A stretch of DNA of 64,000 nucleotides from contig NZ_JAHVKO010000007.1 in the NCBI RefSeq assembly GCF_019800665.1, forward strand, positions 101,487-165,486, in the 5' to 3' direction. The stretch is from Microbulbifer agarilyticus. Lineage in GTDB: Bacteria; Pseudomonadota; Gammaproteobacteria; Pseudomonadales; Cellvibrionaceae. The position numbers were made by a program, and so were the translations under genes. Below are positions 38,363 to 48,440 of this stretch, one piece after another; positions within the stretch are counted from its first letter, which is position 1; the number at the start of each line of letters is the position of its first letter. The notes under the pieces were generated by a model that saw only the letters and a program-made list of their open reading frames with translations, was not told the origin of the DNA and searched no databases.

Positions 38363-40231
38363 TTAGGGGGCGACACACCCCATACAGCGGAGGTACAGCG
38401 CACGCGGATCTTTGAACGACTTCAGTTCAGCGAACGGTTGCAATGCGGGCTGCAGGCTACTGAACCAGGCACCCAGCGGCAGGTTACGCTCGATACTCGC
38501 TGAAACCTGGGCATCGACATTTTCTGCCAGTGCACGCATCAGCTTTTCGCTGGGGCTCAACTCGCGCTGGATCTCCATCACATCGTACTTATCGATCTCG
38601 GCCAGTTGCGCGGCGTCCGCAATGGCATCCTTGAGATTGCCGAGGTCATCCACCAGCCCGAGCTCCAGAGCCGCGCGGCCGGTCCACACCTGACCCTGGG
38701 CGATCTTGTGAATTTCCTCGGGAGTGCTGTTGCGGGCTTCGGCTACCAGCTGCAGGAATTGCGCATAGGTATGCTCGACGCCCTGCTGCAGGATATCGGC
38801 GGCGGCCTCAGGCAGCGGCCGGTCGAGACGCATGGTGCCCGCCAGCGCGGTCGTGCCAACACCGTCGTTGTAGATGCCCAAGTGTTCCAGCGAGTCTTCG
38901 AAGGTTGGGAAGGCGCCAAACACACCGATGGAGCCGGTGATGGTCGACGGCGATGCCCAGATGCGATCGCCACCGGCCGCAATCCAGTAACCGCCGGAGG
39001 CCGCAACACTGCCCATGGAAATCACCACCGGGATGCCCGCTTCGCGGGTGGCGAGCAGTTCCTGACGAATCGCTTCCGATGCGAATGCCGATCCGCCCGG
39101 ACTGTCGATACGCAGAACCAGCGCCTTGACGTTCTTGTCGCGGGCCTTGGCAATCAGCTTGCCGAGGCTGGCACTGCCGATTTGTCCGGCCGGTGCATCG
39201 CCATCAACGATCGCGCCGGCGGCACTGATCAGGGCGATTTTATCTTTGGGCTGGCGCGGGTCCGGCAGGTTGGTCATTTTCATGTGGCGCAGGTAATCCT
39301 GCGCATGAATGCCGCGGTACTGGGATTTATCTTCCTTGGCTTCCCCAACGACCTCCTGCAGCTCGGCGACGGCCGCGCGGCGAGTGAGAAGCTTGTCGAC
39401 GAATTGATTCGCCAAAGCAGCCTTGGCCCAGCTACCGCCTTCGGCACGCAGGTTCTGCGGCAGTTCGGCAATATAGTTATCGACGGCGCTGGGGGGCAGG
39501 TTGCGCAGGCCGGTAACCTGTTCGGTGTATTCGTTCCACAAACGATTGAGCCAGCGCGCCTTGTTCTCGCGCGAGGCGGGCGACATATCATCGCGGATAT
39601 AGGGCTCGATGGCGTCTTTGTAATCGCCCACGCGGAATACGTGGAAGTTGATCTTTAGCTTGTCGAGCGCGCTTTTCACGTAGCTGCGGTAGCTGCCGAA
39701 ACCGGTGATGAGCAGTGAGCCCATCGGGTTCATGTAAACCTTGTCCGCATGGCTGGCGAGGAAGTACTGGCCCTGGGTGAAGTTGTCACCGATGGCATAA
39801 ACCGGCTTGTCGCTGGCCTTGAAGCGTTGCACCGCTTCACCCACTTCTTCGAGCTTGCTCAAGCTGGCGCCGGCGAGGCTGTCGAGTTCCAGAACCAATG
39901 CAGAGATTCGGCTGTCGCCGGCCGCGTGATCAATGGCATCGACCAGATCTTTTACCCGCGTCTCTTGCGGTGCGGAGGGACCACCGAAAAAGCCCGGCAG
40001 CCCACCTGGCTGGCTGAGTTCATCCACCAGGAAACCACTGGGTGCCACCTTTAACGCGCCACCCTGAGGTACGGTAATGCGCTCTTCACCACCAAAGATG
40101 GCGGCGCCGATAAACAGAAGTAGCAGCAGGAAGATTAGGTTGGTAACCACCCGGCGCAGCCAGGTGATGGCTCCGCCAATGGCGCCAAAGAAGCGGCGGA
40201 TAAACCCGCGGCTGCGTGTTGAGTCGGTCAA
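38363..40231 (-). CDS. sppA: Signal peptide peptidase SppA, 67K type
   Basis: A 622-residue inner-membrane serine protease that degrades cleaved signal peptides. One N-terminal membrane helix (about 28-45) is followed by two S49 peptidase domains in tandem. The catalytic Ser region SMGSVAASGGYWIA lies in the second domain and the Lys general base in the first, as in E. coli SppA. The length is typical of the long form. It is the only peptidase gene in this stretch. Confidence 0.93.
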   Translation of the reverse strand: MTDSTRSRGFIRRFFGAIGGAITWLRRVVTNLIFLLLLLFIGAAIFGGEERITVPQGGALKVAPSGFLVDELSQPGGLPGFFGGPSAPQETRVKDLVDAIDHAAGDSRISALVLELDSLAGASLSKLEEVGEAVQRFKASDKPVYAIGDNFTQGQYFLASHADKVYMNPMGSLLITGFGSYRSYVKSALDKLKINFHVFRVGDYKDAIEPYIRDDMSPASRENKARWLNRLWNEYTEQVTGLRNLPPSAVDNYIAELPQNLRAEGGSWAKAALANQFVDKLLTRRAAVAELQEVVGEAKEDKSQYRGIHAQDYLRHMKMTNLPDPRQPKDKIALISAAGAIVDGDAPAGQIGSASLGKLIAKARDKNVKALVLRIDSPGGSAFASEAIRQELLATREAGIPVVISMGSVAASGGYWIAAGGDRIWASPSTITGSIGVFGAFPTFEDSLEHLGIYNDGVGTTALAGTMRLDRPLPEAAADILQQGVEHTYAQFLQLVAEARNSTPEEIHKIAQGQVWTGRAALELGLVDDLGNLKDAIADAAQLAEIDKYDVMEIQRELSPSEKLMRALAENVDAQVSASIERNLPLGAWFSSLQPALQPFAELKSFKDPRALYLRCMGCVAP

Positions 40232-40276
40232 ACCTGAAACTCCTTGTTGATCGGTCTGTTGTGTTTCTTCTGTGGT

Positions 40277-41632
<1,356 letters not shown>

Positions 41633-41698
41633 CGAAAGCGTATCCTGTTAAGGTTTGGCGTATTCTAACAGCCTGCGGTTGGTCGTCTACGCTGAGGT

Positions 41699-43210
41699 AT
41701 GGCGTACTTTTTAGACAAATTGCATGGATTTATACGCTCCATTCACGAGAAAATGGCGCGTAGCCACTTGTTTCAAAAGGTAAGCGAGAGCGGGTTTGGC
41801 AAGTGGTGTGGGGAGTCGTATGACAAAAGCTATAACAAATTGAGAAGACCCATGACTGAAATGGTGCACCGCTGGCGTCGCTTTTTTACCTCTTTGTGGA
41901 CCGTGTTCAACGAGAAGAACTGCCGGCAGAATGCCGCCGCACTCACGTACATGACGCTGTTCGCGATCGTTCCCCTGGTGACCGTGAGTTACGCCATGCT
42001 GTCACTGTTTCCAGACTTCGCGGGTCTGGAAAGCAAAATCCAACATCAGATCTTTTCCCATTTCGTGCCGGAAAGCGGGCGCGAAGTGCAGGAGTACATC
42101 GATAGTTTCTCCTCCCAGGCCCAGCGCCTTACCGGTGTCGGTATTGGCATTTTGCTGCTGACTGCGGGCTTTATGCTGAAAAATATCGAGACCACGTTTA
42201 ATGCGATCTGGGATATTCCCAAGGGCCGCCGTGGTGTTTCCAGCTTTTTGCTCTACTGGGCAATTCTGAGTCTCGGGCCGATCTTGCTCGGTGCCGGCAT
42301 GGCCGCCACCACCTATTTGTTCTCGCAGAAAGTACTCGCGCACAACGATAGCCTGGGCGTATTGCCGGTGGTGCTGCGGGTGCTGCCCTGGGTGTTTACC
42401 GCCATCGCCTTTACCTTGCTGTTTGTGGCGGTGCCCAATTGCCGCGTGCCACTGCGTCATGGCCTCGCCGGTGGCGTGATCACCGCCTTTGCCTTTGAGT
42501 TCGCCAAGTATCTGTTTGGTGCCATTGTCGCGCGCAGTTCGGTACAGGCGATCTATGGTGCCTTTGCCTTCGTACCGCTGTTCCTATTGTGGATCTATTT
42601 GATGTGGATGATCGTACTGGCAGGATGTGTGCTGGTACGTACACTGTCCGCCTACCACGCGGCGGCACAGGGGCGAAATTACTCCGACCTGGTGGCAACC
42701 CTGTCTATTTTGTGGAAGTTCTTCTGCAACTATCAGCAGGGGCAGACCATCCGCGAGCAGGATATTTCGCGCGCGGGTATTCGCCCGGCACAGTGGCGGC
42801 GCATTCGCGAAGTACTGCAAGACAATCAGGTAATCGGACAAACCGACCGCAATGAGTTCGTGCTGGTGCGCGACCTGGATTCCGTGACCCTGCAGCAGAT
42901 GCTCGATTGGCTGCACCCGGCACCGGTGCCAGAGAGCGGCCACCGTGAGTTGGAGGTGCGCCCCTGGTACCGCGAGGTGGAAGTGCGCTTCCGCGAAGCG
43001 AGAGACTTTTCCCGCGAGCACCTTTCCCGGAGCCTTGGCGATTTGTTTCGCGAGTCGATGTCGCAAGAGGTTGTGGAGAAGAGCGTGGATACCAGTTTGA
43101 CCCCTGCCGTCGTGGCCGGGGAAGAGGTCCCAGATAATAAATCGGTCAGTAAAGGGAGTGGCCGCAATGCGCGTAGCGGCAAGTCGTCGAGTAAAACAGC
43201 TAAGTCTTGA
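41699..43210 (+). CDS. YihY/BrkB family inner-membrane protein
   Basis: A 503-residue protein of the YihY (formerly RNase BN) family. About six membrane helices lie between residues 85 and 320, with the family motif NAAALTYMTLFAIVPL at about 79-94. An N-terminal cytoplasmic extension of about 60 residues and a C-terminal domain (about 330-450, winged-helix-like) ending in a Ser/Lys-rich tail complete it. The ribonuclease label is now considered wrong; the function is unclear. The next gene begins inside its 3' end. Confidence 0.87.
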   Translation: MAYFLDKLHGFIRSIHEKMARSHLFQKVSESGFGKWCGESYDKSYNKLRRPMTEMVHRWRRFFTSLWTVFNEKNCRQNAAALTYMTLFAIVPLVTVSYAMLSLFPDFAGLESKIQHQIFSHFVPESGREVQEYIDSFSSQAQRLTGVGIGILLLTAGFMLKNIETTFNAIWDIPKGRRGVSSFLLYWAILSLGPILLGAGMAATTYLFSQKVLAHNDSLGVLPVVLRVLPWVFTAIAFTLLFVAVPNCRVPLRHGLAGGVITAFAFEFAKYLFGAIVARSSVQAIYGAFAFVPLFLLWIYLMWMIVLAGCVLVRTLSAYHAAAQGRNYSDLVATLSILWKFFCNYQQGQTIREQDISRAGIRPAQWRRIREVLQDNQVIGQTDRNEFVLVRDLDSVTLQQMLDWLHPAPVPESGHRELEVRPWYREVEVRFREARDFSREHLSRSLGDLFRESMSQEVVEKSVDTSLTPAVVAGEEVPDNKSVSKGSGRNARSGKSSSKTAKS

Positions 43211-43664
43211 GCGGTTCCGCGCTCTTTTCCTGCTTATCGCAGTGCTCGCACTGGCCACGGGGTGCGGTGCGCGCTCCGGTGGCCTAGCCGATTTGCACGG
43301 CAAACCGCTGGATACCTCGGGAAAAGTCCTGTTGGTGAACTACTGGGCAGAGTGGTGCGCACCCTGTCGTGAAGAGATACCGGAGCTAAATACCTTCTAC
43401 CGCGAGCACCAAGACCGGGTTCTGGTGCTCGGGATAAATTTTGACCAGCCGCCAAAAGAAGAAATACAGCGGCAAGCGGACAAGTTCGGCATCGCTTTCC
43501 CGCTGTTGGCGGATGCCCCCGAAGGTCGCTGGGGCCAGGCGGTACCACAGGTGCTGCCTTCCACCTTTATCATCGACCGTCACGGCCAGTGGCAGCGGAC
43601 GTTAATCGGCCCGCAAACCGCAGAATCCCTAATGGAAGCTATCCAGCCTTACCTATCAGAGTAA
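43167..43664 (+). CDS. TlpA-like thioredoxin-fold lipoprotein
   Basis: A 165-residue thiol-disulfide protein. An N-terminal hydrophobic signal ends in ATGC, a fair lipobox that makes Cys33 the likely lipidated residue. A TlpA/ResA-type thioredoxin domain follows with the redox pair Cys64 and Cys67 in WCAPC and the cis-proline in VLPSTFII. It is probably periplasmic and membrane-anchored. The ATG at 43167 follows AAAGGGA by about 9 nt and overlaps the 3' end of the YihY gene. Confidence 0.88.
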   Translation: MRVAASRRVKQLSLERFRALFLLIAVLALATGCGARSGGLADLHGKPLDTSGKVLLVNYWAEWCAPCREEIPELNTFYREHQDRVLVLGINFDQPPKEEIQRQADKFGIAFPLLADAPEGRWGQAVPQVLPSTFIIDRHGQWQRTLIGPQTAESLMEAIQPYLSE

Positions 43665-43813
43665 GGGCGGAGCAGCGGGTGAGGATAGGCCGGCATGTGT
43701 CGTACGCTTGCTTCTACCCGTATAACCAAAGCGTCTTTAAGGGACATACGCGCCGGCTGTTAGGATGCGCGCAAACTATTTTCCTTAAATCCGCAATCTG
43801 GGACTCAAAATAA

Positions 43814-45172
43814 ATGCAATTGAGTGCATTTCTACTGCTGGCCTTCTATCTGTTCTTACTCTGGCCGCTGGCGCGCTGGCACCACAGCCGCAATTCGCTG
43901 GCCCCGGCGGTATTTGCCGGGCTGCTGTTGGGGGTGTTGCTGGGTGGCTTGATGCATCTGGCGGAGGGCTGGGGCGTAAACACTCCCTGGGTACTCGACT
44001 GGATTGGCCTGATTGGCAACGGCTACGTGAATCTGCTGCACCTGCTGGTGATGCCGCTGGTGTTGATCTCGATCCTCGCCGCGGTGGTTAAGGTGAGCAA
44101 CACCGCCTCGCTCGGCAAAATCAGCGGGTCGGTGCTGGTGGTCCTGCTGGGCACTACTGCGATTGCTGCCTTTATTGGTGTGGTAATCGCGCACCTGTTC
44201 GGCCTGACGGCAGAGGGGCTGGTGGAAGGCTCCCGCGAAGCCGCGCGGGTGGATGTGCTGAATGAACGCATGGGCCGCGTGACGGACCTCAGCATTCCCG
44301 AAATCCTTACCTCGTTTATTTCCCGCAATATCTTTGCGGACCTCGCCGGCCAGCGCGATACCTCGGTGATCGCGGTGGTGATCTTTGCGGTATTGATGGG
44401 GCTCGCCGCGCTGGCGGTACGCCGGGAGAACCCGGAGCAGGGTGCCGCTATCGAACGTTTTGTTACCGTGGCGCAGGCCTGGATAATGAAGCTGGTGCGC
44501 CTGATTATGGCGTTTACTCCCTACGGCGTTATGGCGCTGGTGACGGCGCTGGTGGCCAAGTCCAGCTGGACGGATATCTTTAACCTGTTCAACTTTGTAC
44601 TTGCTTCCTTTGTGGCGATTGCGCTGATGTTTGTGGTGCACGCGCTGTTGCTTATGATCAACGGCATTAGTCCATTGCACTATTTCGCCACTGTGTTGCC
44701 GGTGCTGGTATTCGCCTTCAGCTCCCGCTCCAGTGCCGCGACCATTCCACTCAATGTGGAAACCCAGATCGACAAGCTCGGCAACTCCCCGGCCATTGCC
44801 AACTTTTCCGCTTCCTTTGGCGCCACCATTGGCCAGAACGGTTGCGCGGGTATTTACCCGGCCATGTTGGCGGTGATGGTGGCGGTACCCATGGGGATCA
44901 ATGTGTTTGACCCCGTGTGGCTCACCTCGTTGATCGCCGTCATTGTGATCAGCTCCTTCGGTATCGCGGGCGTGGGTGGCGGGGCGACCTTTGCCGCGTT
45001 GGTGGTACTGCCTACCATGGGCCTGCCGGTGCAGATTGCCGCACTATTGATCTCCGTCGAGCCGCTGATCGATATGGCGCGCACCGCGTTGAATGTGAAT
45101 GGCGCCATGACCGCGGGTACCCTGACTCAGCGTTGGTTGGGGCCCAGCGTGGAGGTTGCAGAGGCCCGCTAA
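43814..45172 (+). CDS. L-cystine/dicarboxylate:cation symporter (TcyP-like)
   Basis: A 452-residue member of the dicarboxylate/amino-acid:cation symporter family, with eight or more membrane helices. The serine-rich hairpin tip FSSRSSAATIPLN and the motif GATIGQNGCAGIYPAMLAVM match the L-cystine transporter TcyP/YdjN rather than glutamate carriers. It would import cystine into the cytoplasm. No strong Shine-Dalgarno is visible before the ATG. About 140 bp separates it from the next gene. Confidence 0.87.
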   Translation: MQLSAFLLLAFYLFLLWPLARWHHSRNSLAPAVFAGLLLGVLLGGLMHLAEGWGVNTPWVLDWIGLIGNGYVNLLHLLVMPLVLISILAAVVKVSNTASLGKISGSVLVVLLGTTAIAAFIGVVIAHLFGLTAEGLVEGSREAARVDVLNERMGRVTDLSIPEILTSFISRNIFADLAGQRDTSVIAVVIFAVLMGLAALAVRRENPEQGAAIERFVTVAQAWIMKLVRLIMAFTPYGVMALVTALVAKSSWTDIFNLFNFVLASFVAIALMFVVHALLLMINGISPLHYFATVLPVLVFAFSSRSSAATIPLNVETQIDKLGNSPAIANFSASFGATIGQNGCAGIYPAMLAVMVAVPMGINVFDPVWLTSLIAVIVISSFGIAGVGGGATFAALVVLPTMGLPVQIAALLISVEPLIDMARTALNVNGAMTAGTLTQRWLGPSVEVAEAR

Positions 45173-45316
45173 CCAGAAAATTTCATCGATGTGTCAACCT
45201 ATTGCGGTCTTGCACGTTTTGATAAGTGAACCACACAGGTGTGTAACGACGTTTCCACCTGGCATTTACTTACCGACCACTGATTACTGATCACTGATCA
45301 TAATAGGGAACCATCG

Positions 45317-45700
45317 ATGAAACGGATCAAGCAACAGATCGTCCTCCTGACCGTAACCGCTGCGCTTTCCAGCGTCGCAGCAGCAGATGCCAGCGACCGG
45401 CGCGCGGAGTACCTGGATAACAAAGGGGATCGCATCGAACAGCGCCTGGATAACAAGGGCGACCGCATTGAGAACCGACTGGACAACAAGGGTGACCGGA
45501 TTAACAACCGGCTAGACCGCAAGTCCGAACGCGCGGCAGCCAACGGCAAAGACAAACGCGCGGCGCACCTCGATAAGAAAGGGGATCGCATCAACAACCG
45601 CCTGGATCGCAAAGGCGAGCGCGTCGACCGCAAGCTCGATCGCAAGGGGCAGAAAGTGGATCGCCGAATGGACCGTCGCAGCGCGCGGGTGGGTAGCTAA
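45317..45700 (+). CDS. Exported protein of tandem 11-residue charged repeats
   Basis: A 127-residue protein with a signal peptide (cleavage near VAAADA). The rest is about eight imperfect 11-residue repeats of the type RLDNKGDRIEN, grading into RLDRKGERVDR towards the C-terminus. An 11-residue period with Leu/Ile spaced seven apart suggests a long charged helix or coiled coil in the periplasm. No family was recognised with confidence. AGGGA precedes the ATG. It lies upstream of the ECF sigma operon, separated by a GC-rich hairpin. Confidence 0.75.
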   Translation: MKRIKQQIVLLTVTAALSSVAAADASDRRAEYLDNKGDRIEQRLDNKGDRIENRLDNKGDRINNRLDRKSERAAANGKDKRAAHLDKKGDRINNRLDRKGERVDRKLDRKGQKVDRRMDRRSARVGS

Positions 45701-45722
45701 CGCAACTCGGAGATTAGATATT

Positions 45723-45746
45723 GCGGCCCGGGGTAGCGCGGGCCGC
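45723..45746 (+). terminator. GC-rich hairpin before the ECF sigma gene
   Basis: GCGGCCCG (45723-45730) / CGGGCCGC (45739-45746) is a perfect 8-bp stem 22 bp after the repeat-protein stop. There is no T-run, so termination is uncertain. Confidence 0.4.
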
Positions 45747-45843
45747 GCCGCAATCGCATGATAATAACAAGCTTTCACAATAGGCCCCTGTACTTTGGGT
45801 TTCCAAGCAAGGGGTCTCCAGGCAAAGGGCCGCTGCACGCCGC

Positions 45844-46374
45844 ATGGAACAATTTTTAGCCTCGGTAGAGAAGCGTGCCTTCTCCATGGCCGCGATGGCG
45901 GTGGGGAACCGTGACGATGCGCTGGATATTGTGCAGGATGCTATGTTCGCGCTGGTGCGCAATTACAGCCACAAACAGCGGGAGCAGTGGCGCCCGCTGT
46001 TTTTTACCATTCTCAATAACCGAATTACCGATTGGCACCGCCGGCACAAGACCGTCTCGCGCTGGCAGCTTCTGCGGGAAAAGTTTGCCCGCGGTGACGA
46101 TGAGTCGGACGATGTGTTTGACCCGGGCGCACTGGAAGACCAGAGTGGCCCGAGGCCGGAGCAAGGTGTGTTTTCCGAGCGCGCTCTGGATGCGATTGAG
46201 TCCGCCGTCGGTCGGTTGCCCCCGCGGCAGCAGCAGGCATTTATGTTGCGCTGTGTCGAAGGCTTTGATATCTCGGAAACCGCTGCTGCTATGTCCTGCA
46301 GTAGCGGTAGTGTGAAGACCCACCTGTCCCGGGCACTGGCTGCCCTGCGTGGACAATTGGAGGAAGTGCGATGA
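45844..46374 (+). CDS. ECF RNA polymerase sigma factor
   Basis: A 176-residue sigma-70 family factor of the extracytoplasmic-function type. Region 2 lies at about 10-75 (DALDIVQDAMFALVRNY, then FFTILNNRITDWHRR) and region 4 at about 120-172 (LPPRQQQAFMLRCVEGFDISETA, with the helix-turn-helix in CSSGSVKTHLSRAL). No full-length sigma regions 1 or 3 are present. Its stop overlaps the next start (ATGA), and that gene encodes a small membrane protein, so the pair looks like a sigma/anti-sigma-like unit. Confidence 0.9.
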   Translation: MEQFLASVEKRAFSMAAMAVGNRDDALDIVQDAMFALVRNYSHKQREQWRPLFFTILNNRITDWHRRHKTVSRWQLLREKFARGDDESDDVFDPGALEDQSGPRPEQGVFSERALDAIESAVGRLPPRQQQAFMLRCVEGFDISETAAAMSCSSGSVKTHLSRALAALRGQLEEVR

Positions 46375-46769
46375 CGTCGCCACAAGACAAGTCCAAGGCT
46401 CAGTCGAGGGAGCACAACGATGCCGAATTAGCGGCCGGTGCGCGCGCAGCCATGGAGCGCCGCGAGCAATCGCTCGACGGCGAAACCCTGTCGCGCCTGC
46501 GTCGTGCGCGCTCTGCAGCACTAGATGGTGCGGCGAATACTTCGCGGCCAAGCTGGATGCTTTGGTTACCCACGGGGCTTGCCAGTGCCGCAGCAGTGCT
46601 TACGGTGGCGCTGTTTGTCGGACAGGAGCGTTCCAGCTCCCAGGGCGAGCCGGTGGATATGCTGGCCGATGCGTGGATTCTGAACGAAGACGCCGAGTTG
46701 GACATGATCGAAGACGTGGAGTTTTACCAGTGGCTGGCAGAGGAGGCGCTGGATGGCCACACGTCCTGA
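46371..46769 (+). CDS. Putative membrane partner of the ECF sigma factor
   Basis: A 132-residue protein. The N-terminal half is charged and cytoplasmic in character, with RREQSLDGETLSRLRRARSAAL resembling the DUF3619-type segment; a single membrane helix lies at about 63-83, and the short C-terminal part is acidic. It overlaps the sigma gene by 4 bp. It has no zinc-finger anti-sigma motif, so an anti-sigma role is inferred only from position and topology. Confidence 0.65.
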   Translation: MTSPQDKSKAQSREHNDAELAAGARAAMERREQSLDGETLSRLRRARSAALDGAANTSRPSWMLWLPTGLASAAAVLTVALFVGQERSSSQGEPVDMLADAWILNEDAELDMIEDVEFYQWLAEEALDGHTS

Positions 46770-47058
46770 GTTGGGCCGCGGCAGGCGCCGCACTTCAAAG
46801 CGGATTCTGGCTTGGACTTTACCGCTTCAGCTGGTGATGTTGCCGTTTGCGTTTGCCAACGAACCCCTGGATGAAGACTTTTTGTTATTCCTGTCGGATT
46901 GGACCGACGAGACTGGTGAATTTATCGCCCCCAGCGATGTGGAAGGCGTATTGGAAAAGGAGCCTGCCCCGCCCAGGCCAGAGGTGGTCGATTTGGGTGA
47001 AGGTCGTGAGCAGAGAGAGCAACGTGAACAAAGTGAGCAGGGTGAGCGAAATGAGTAA
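46753..47058 (+). CDS. Small exported/membrane protein in the ECF sigma operon
   Basis: A 101-residue protein. A basic N-terminus and one hydrophobic segment (about 18-35, ending FAFANEP) look like a signal peptide or anchor. The remainder is acidic and ends in an REQREQREQSEQ-type repeat. It overlaps the previous gene by 17 bp and the next by 8 bp, so it is translationally coupled to both. Not recognised as a known family. Confidence 0.6.
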   Translation: MATRPELGRGRRRTSKRILAWTLPLQLVMLPFAFANEPLDEDFLLFLSDWTDETGEFIAPSDVEGVLEKEPAPPRPEVVDLGEGREQREQREQSEQGERNE

Positions 47059-47557
47059 CGCCACAGCTAAACACACATCGAACCCCGTTTTCGGCAACGT
47101 GCGGAAAATCGGCTTCGGGCTGCTGTTGTTGGCCTCCCTTGCCAGTAGCGCCTGGGCAGACCCGGCCGCGTGGAAGGACCTGAGCGACAGCGAGCGCCAA
47201 TTACTGCAGCGCTTTGAAGGCCGCTGGGACCAGTTTACCCCTGAGCAACGCACCCGCCTGCGGGAGGGCGCGGCGCGCTGGGCGGGCATGAGCACTCAGG
47301 AGCGACAGCAGGCCCGTCAGGAATTTGGCCGCTGGCAACGCTTGCAGCCCGAGCAGCGCCAGAAGCTGCGCGAGGCCTATGACCGCTTCAAAAAATTGCC
47401 GCCGGAAGAGCGCAAGAGAATTCGCGAGGCGCGCGAGCGCTTCAAGCAGCTGCCACCCGAGCGGCAGCGCCGCTTGCGCGACCGCTGGCGCAACATGACG
47501 CCAGAGCAGCGGGAGCGCTTCAAACAGCGCAGAGGTAAACGGCAGAAGCGGGGCTGA
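47051..47557 (+). CDS. DUF3106 family exported protein
   Basis: A 168-residue protein with a signal peptide (cleavage near SAWADP). It is followed by a helical, Arg/Gln/Glu-rich region made of repeated units of the type RWQRLQPEQRQKLREAYDRF, the hallmark of DUF3106. It is a likely periplasmic helical-bundle protein of unknown role. The ATG at 47051 follows GAGCGA and overlaps the end of the preceding gene. DUF3106 genes are commonly the last gene of such ECF sigma operons. Confidence 0.82.
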   Translation: MSNATAKHTSNPVFGNVRKIGFGLLLLASLASSAWADPAAWKDLSDSERQLLQRFEGRWDQFTPEQRTRLREGAARWAGMSTQERQQARQEFGRWQRLQPEQRQKLREAYDRFKKLPPEERKRIREARERFKQLPPERQRRLRDRWRNMTPEQRERFKQRRGKRQKRG

Positions 47558-47568
47558 TACACACGAGA

Positions 47569-47613
47569 CCAATATAAGCGGGGCCAACTTAAGCGGGTCC
47601 AATATAAGCGGGG
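47569..47613 (+). repeat. 15-bp tandem repeat, three copies
   Basis: CCAATATAAGCGGGG (47569-47583), CCAACTTAAGCGGGT (47584-47598) and CCAATATAAGCGGGG (47599-47613) are head-to-tail. The last copy forms the left arm of the following terminator, so the array probably grew from terminator sequence. Confidence 0.85.
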
Positions 47614-47631
47614 CAGGAGGCCCCGCTTTTT
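47606..47631 (+). terminator. Rho-independent terminator after DUF3106 gene
   Basis: AAGCGGGGC (47606-47614) / GCCCCGCTT (47620-47628) forms a perfect 9-bp stem with an AGGAG loop, ending in a run of five T. It closes the ECF sigma operon. Confidence 0.92.
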
Positions 47632-47778
47632 CATTTCAGTTCAGGAACGATTCAGTCAGCGCCTATTAAAGTACTCCCATCGGTCGAATTGTTGGCCAAA
47701 CAAAGATGCCTGGTAGTGACCAGTTTCAGAAAAGAGTCACACCAGAGCACCACCGCTCAGGTCTAGGGAGTATGCAAC

Positions 47779-48384
47779 ATGGCATTAACAAACAAGTGGT
47801 TACAGCAGCTGGCACTGGTTGGTCTCACCGTGGTACTGGTGGCGGTGAGTGTCAGCGCTAGCGCGGGCGACAGTGGCTATTACCCCGGTCCACATGGGGG
47901 CCAGGATGGCTATGACTATGCCCCCGTCACCGCAGTGACGCCTATCTATAATGACGTGAATGTCGTCGAACCCAGAACCCAGTGCTGGGACCAGACCGTC
48001 ACCTATCAGCAGCCGTCCCCGGCCGGAGCCATCATCGGCGGCCTCGTGGGGGCTGCGGTGGGGCGCAATGTGAGCAAAGGACACAAGCACCACAAGCGCT
48101 ACCACCGTCGCTATCACCGCCACCATCACGGTAACAAGACTGCGGGCATGGTCGCGGGCGCTGCGGTAGGCGCCGTTATCGGCAATGCCATCAGCCGCAG
48201 CCAGGCGCCAGTCCAGTACGGCACCCAGCAGCGCTGTCAGGTTGTCGAAGAAGTGAGCACACGCCGAGAGCTGATTGGCTACGACGTCAGCTACCGCTAC
48301 AACGGCCAGGAATATCTGATTCGCACTAACCACCATCCTGGAGATAGAATTCGGGTTCGTGTAGACGTCACGCCGGTACTGTGA
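47779..48384 (+). CDS. Glycine-zipper 2TM envelope protein (second copy)
   Basis: A 201-residue exported protein. A signal peptide (cleavage near SASAGD) is followed by a Tyr/Gly-rich linker and two glycine-zipper helices (AIIGGLVGAAVGRNV at about 77-91 and MVAGAAVGAVIGNAI near 121-135) separated by a long His/Lys/Arg-rich loop. A C-terminal domain with RCQVVEEV completes it. Probably an outer-membrane or periplasmic protein of the Rickettsia 17-kDa-antigen type. It lies directly upstream of a PepSY gene and a two-component system, possibly as part of one envelope-stress regulon. Confidence 0.8.
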   Translation: MALTNKWLQQLALVGLTVVLVAVSVSASAGDSGYYPGPHGGQDGYDYAPVTAVTPIYNDVNVVEPRTQCWDQTVTYQQPSPAGAIIGGLVGAAVGRNVSKGHKHHKRYHRRYHRHHHGNKTAGMVAGAAVGAVIGNAISRSQAPVQYGTQQRCQVVEEVSTRRELIGYDVSYRYNGQEYLIRTNHHPGDRIRVRVDVTPVL

Positions 48385-48440
48385 TCAACGTCTGATTGTT
48401 ATTCATCCACCGGCGCTATGGAATCGACAGGAGCAGAGCA

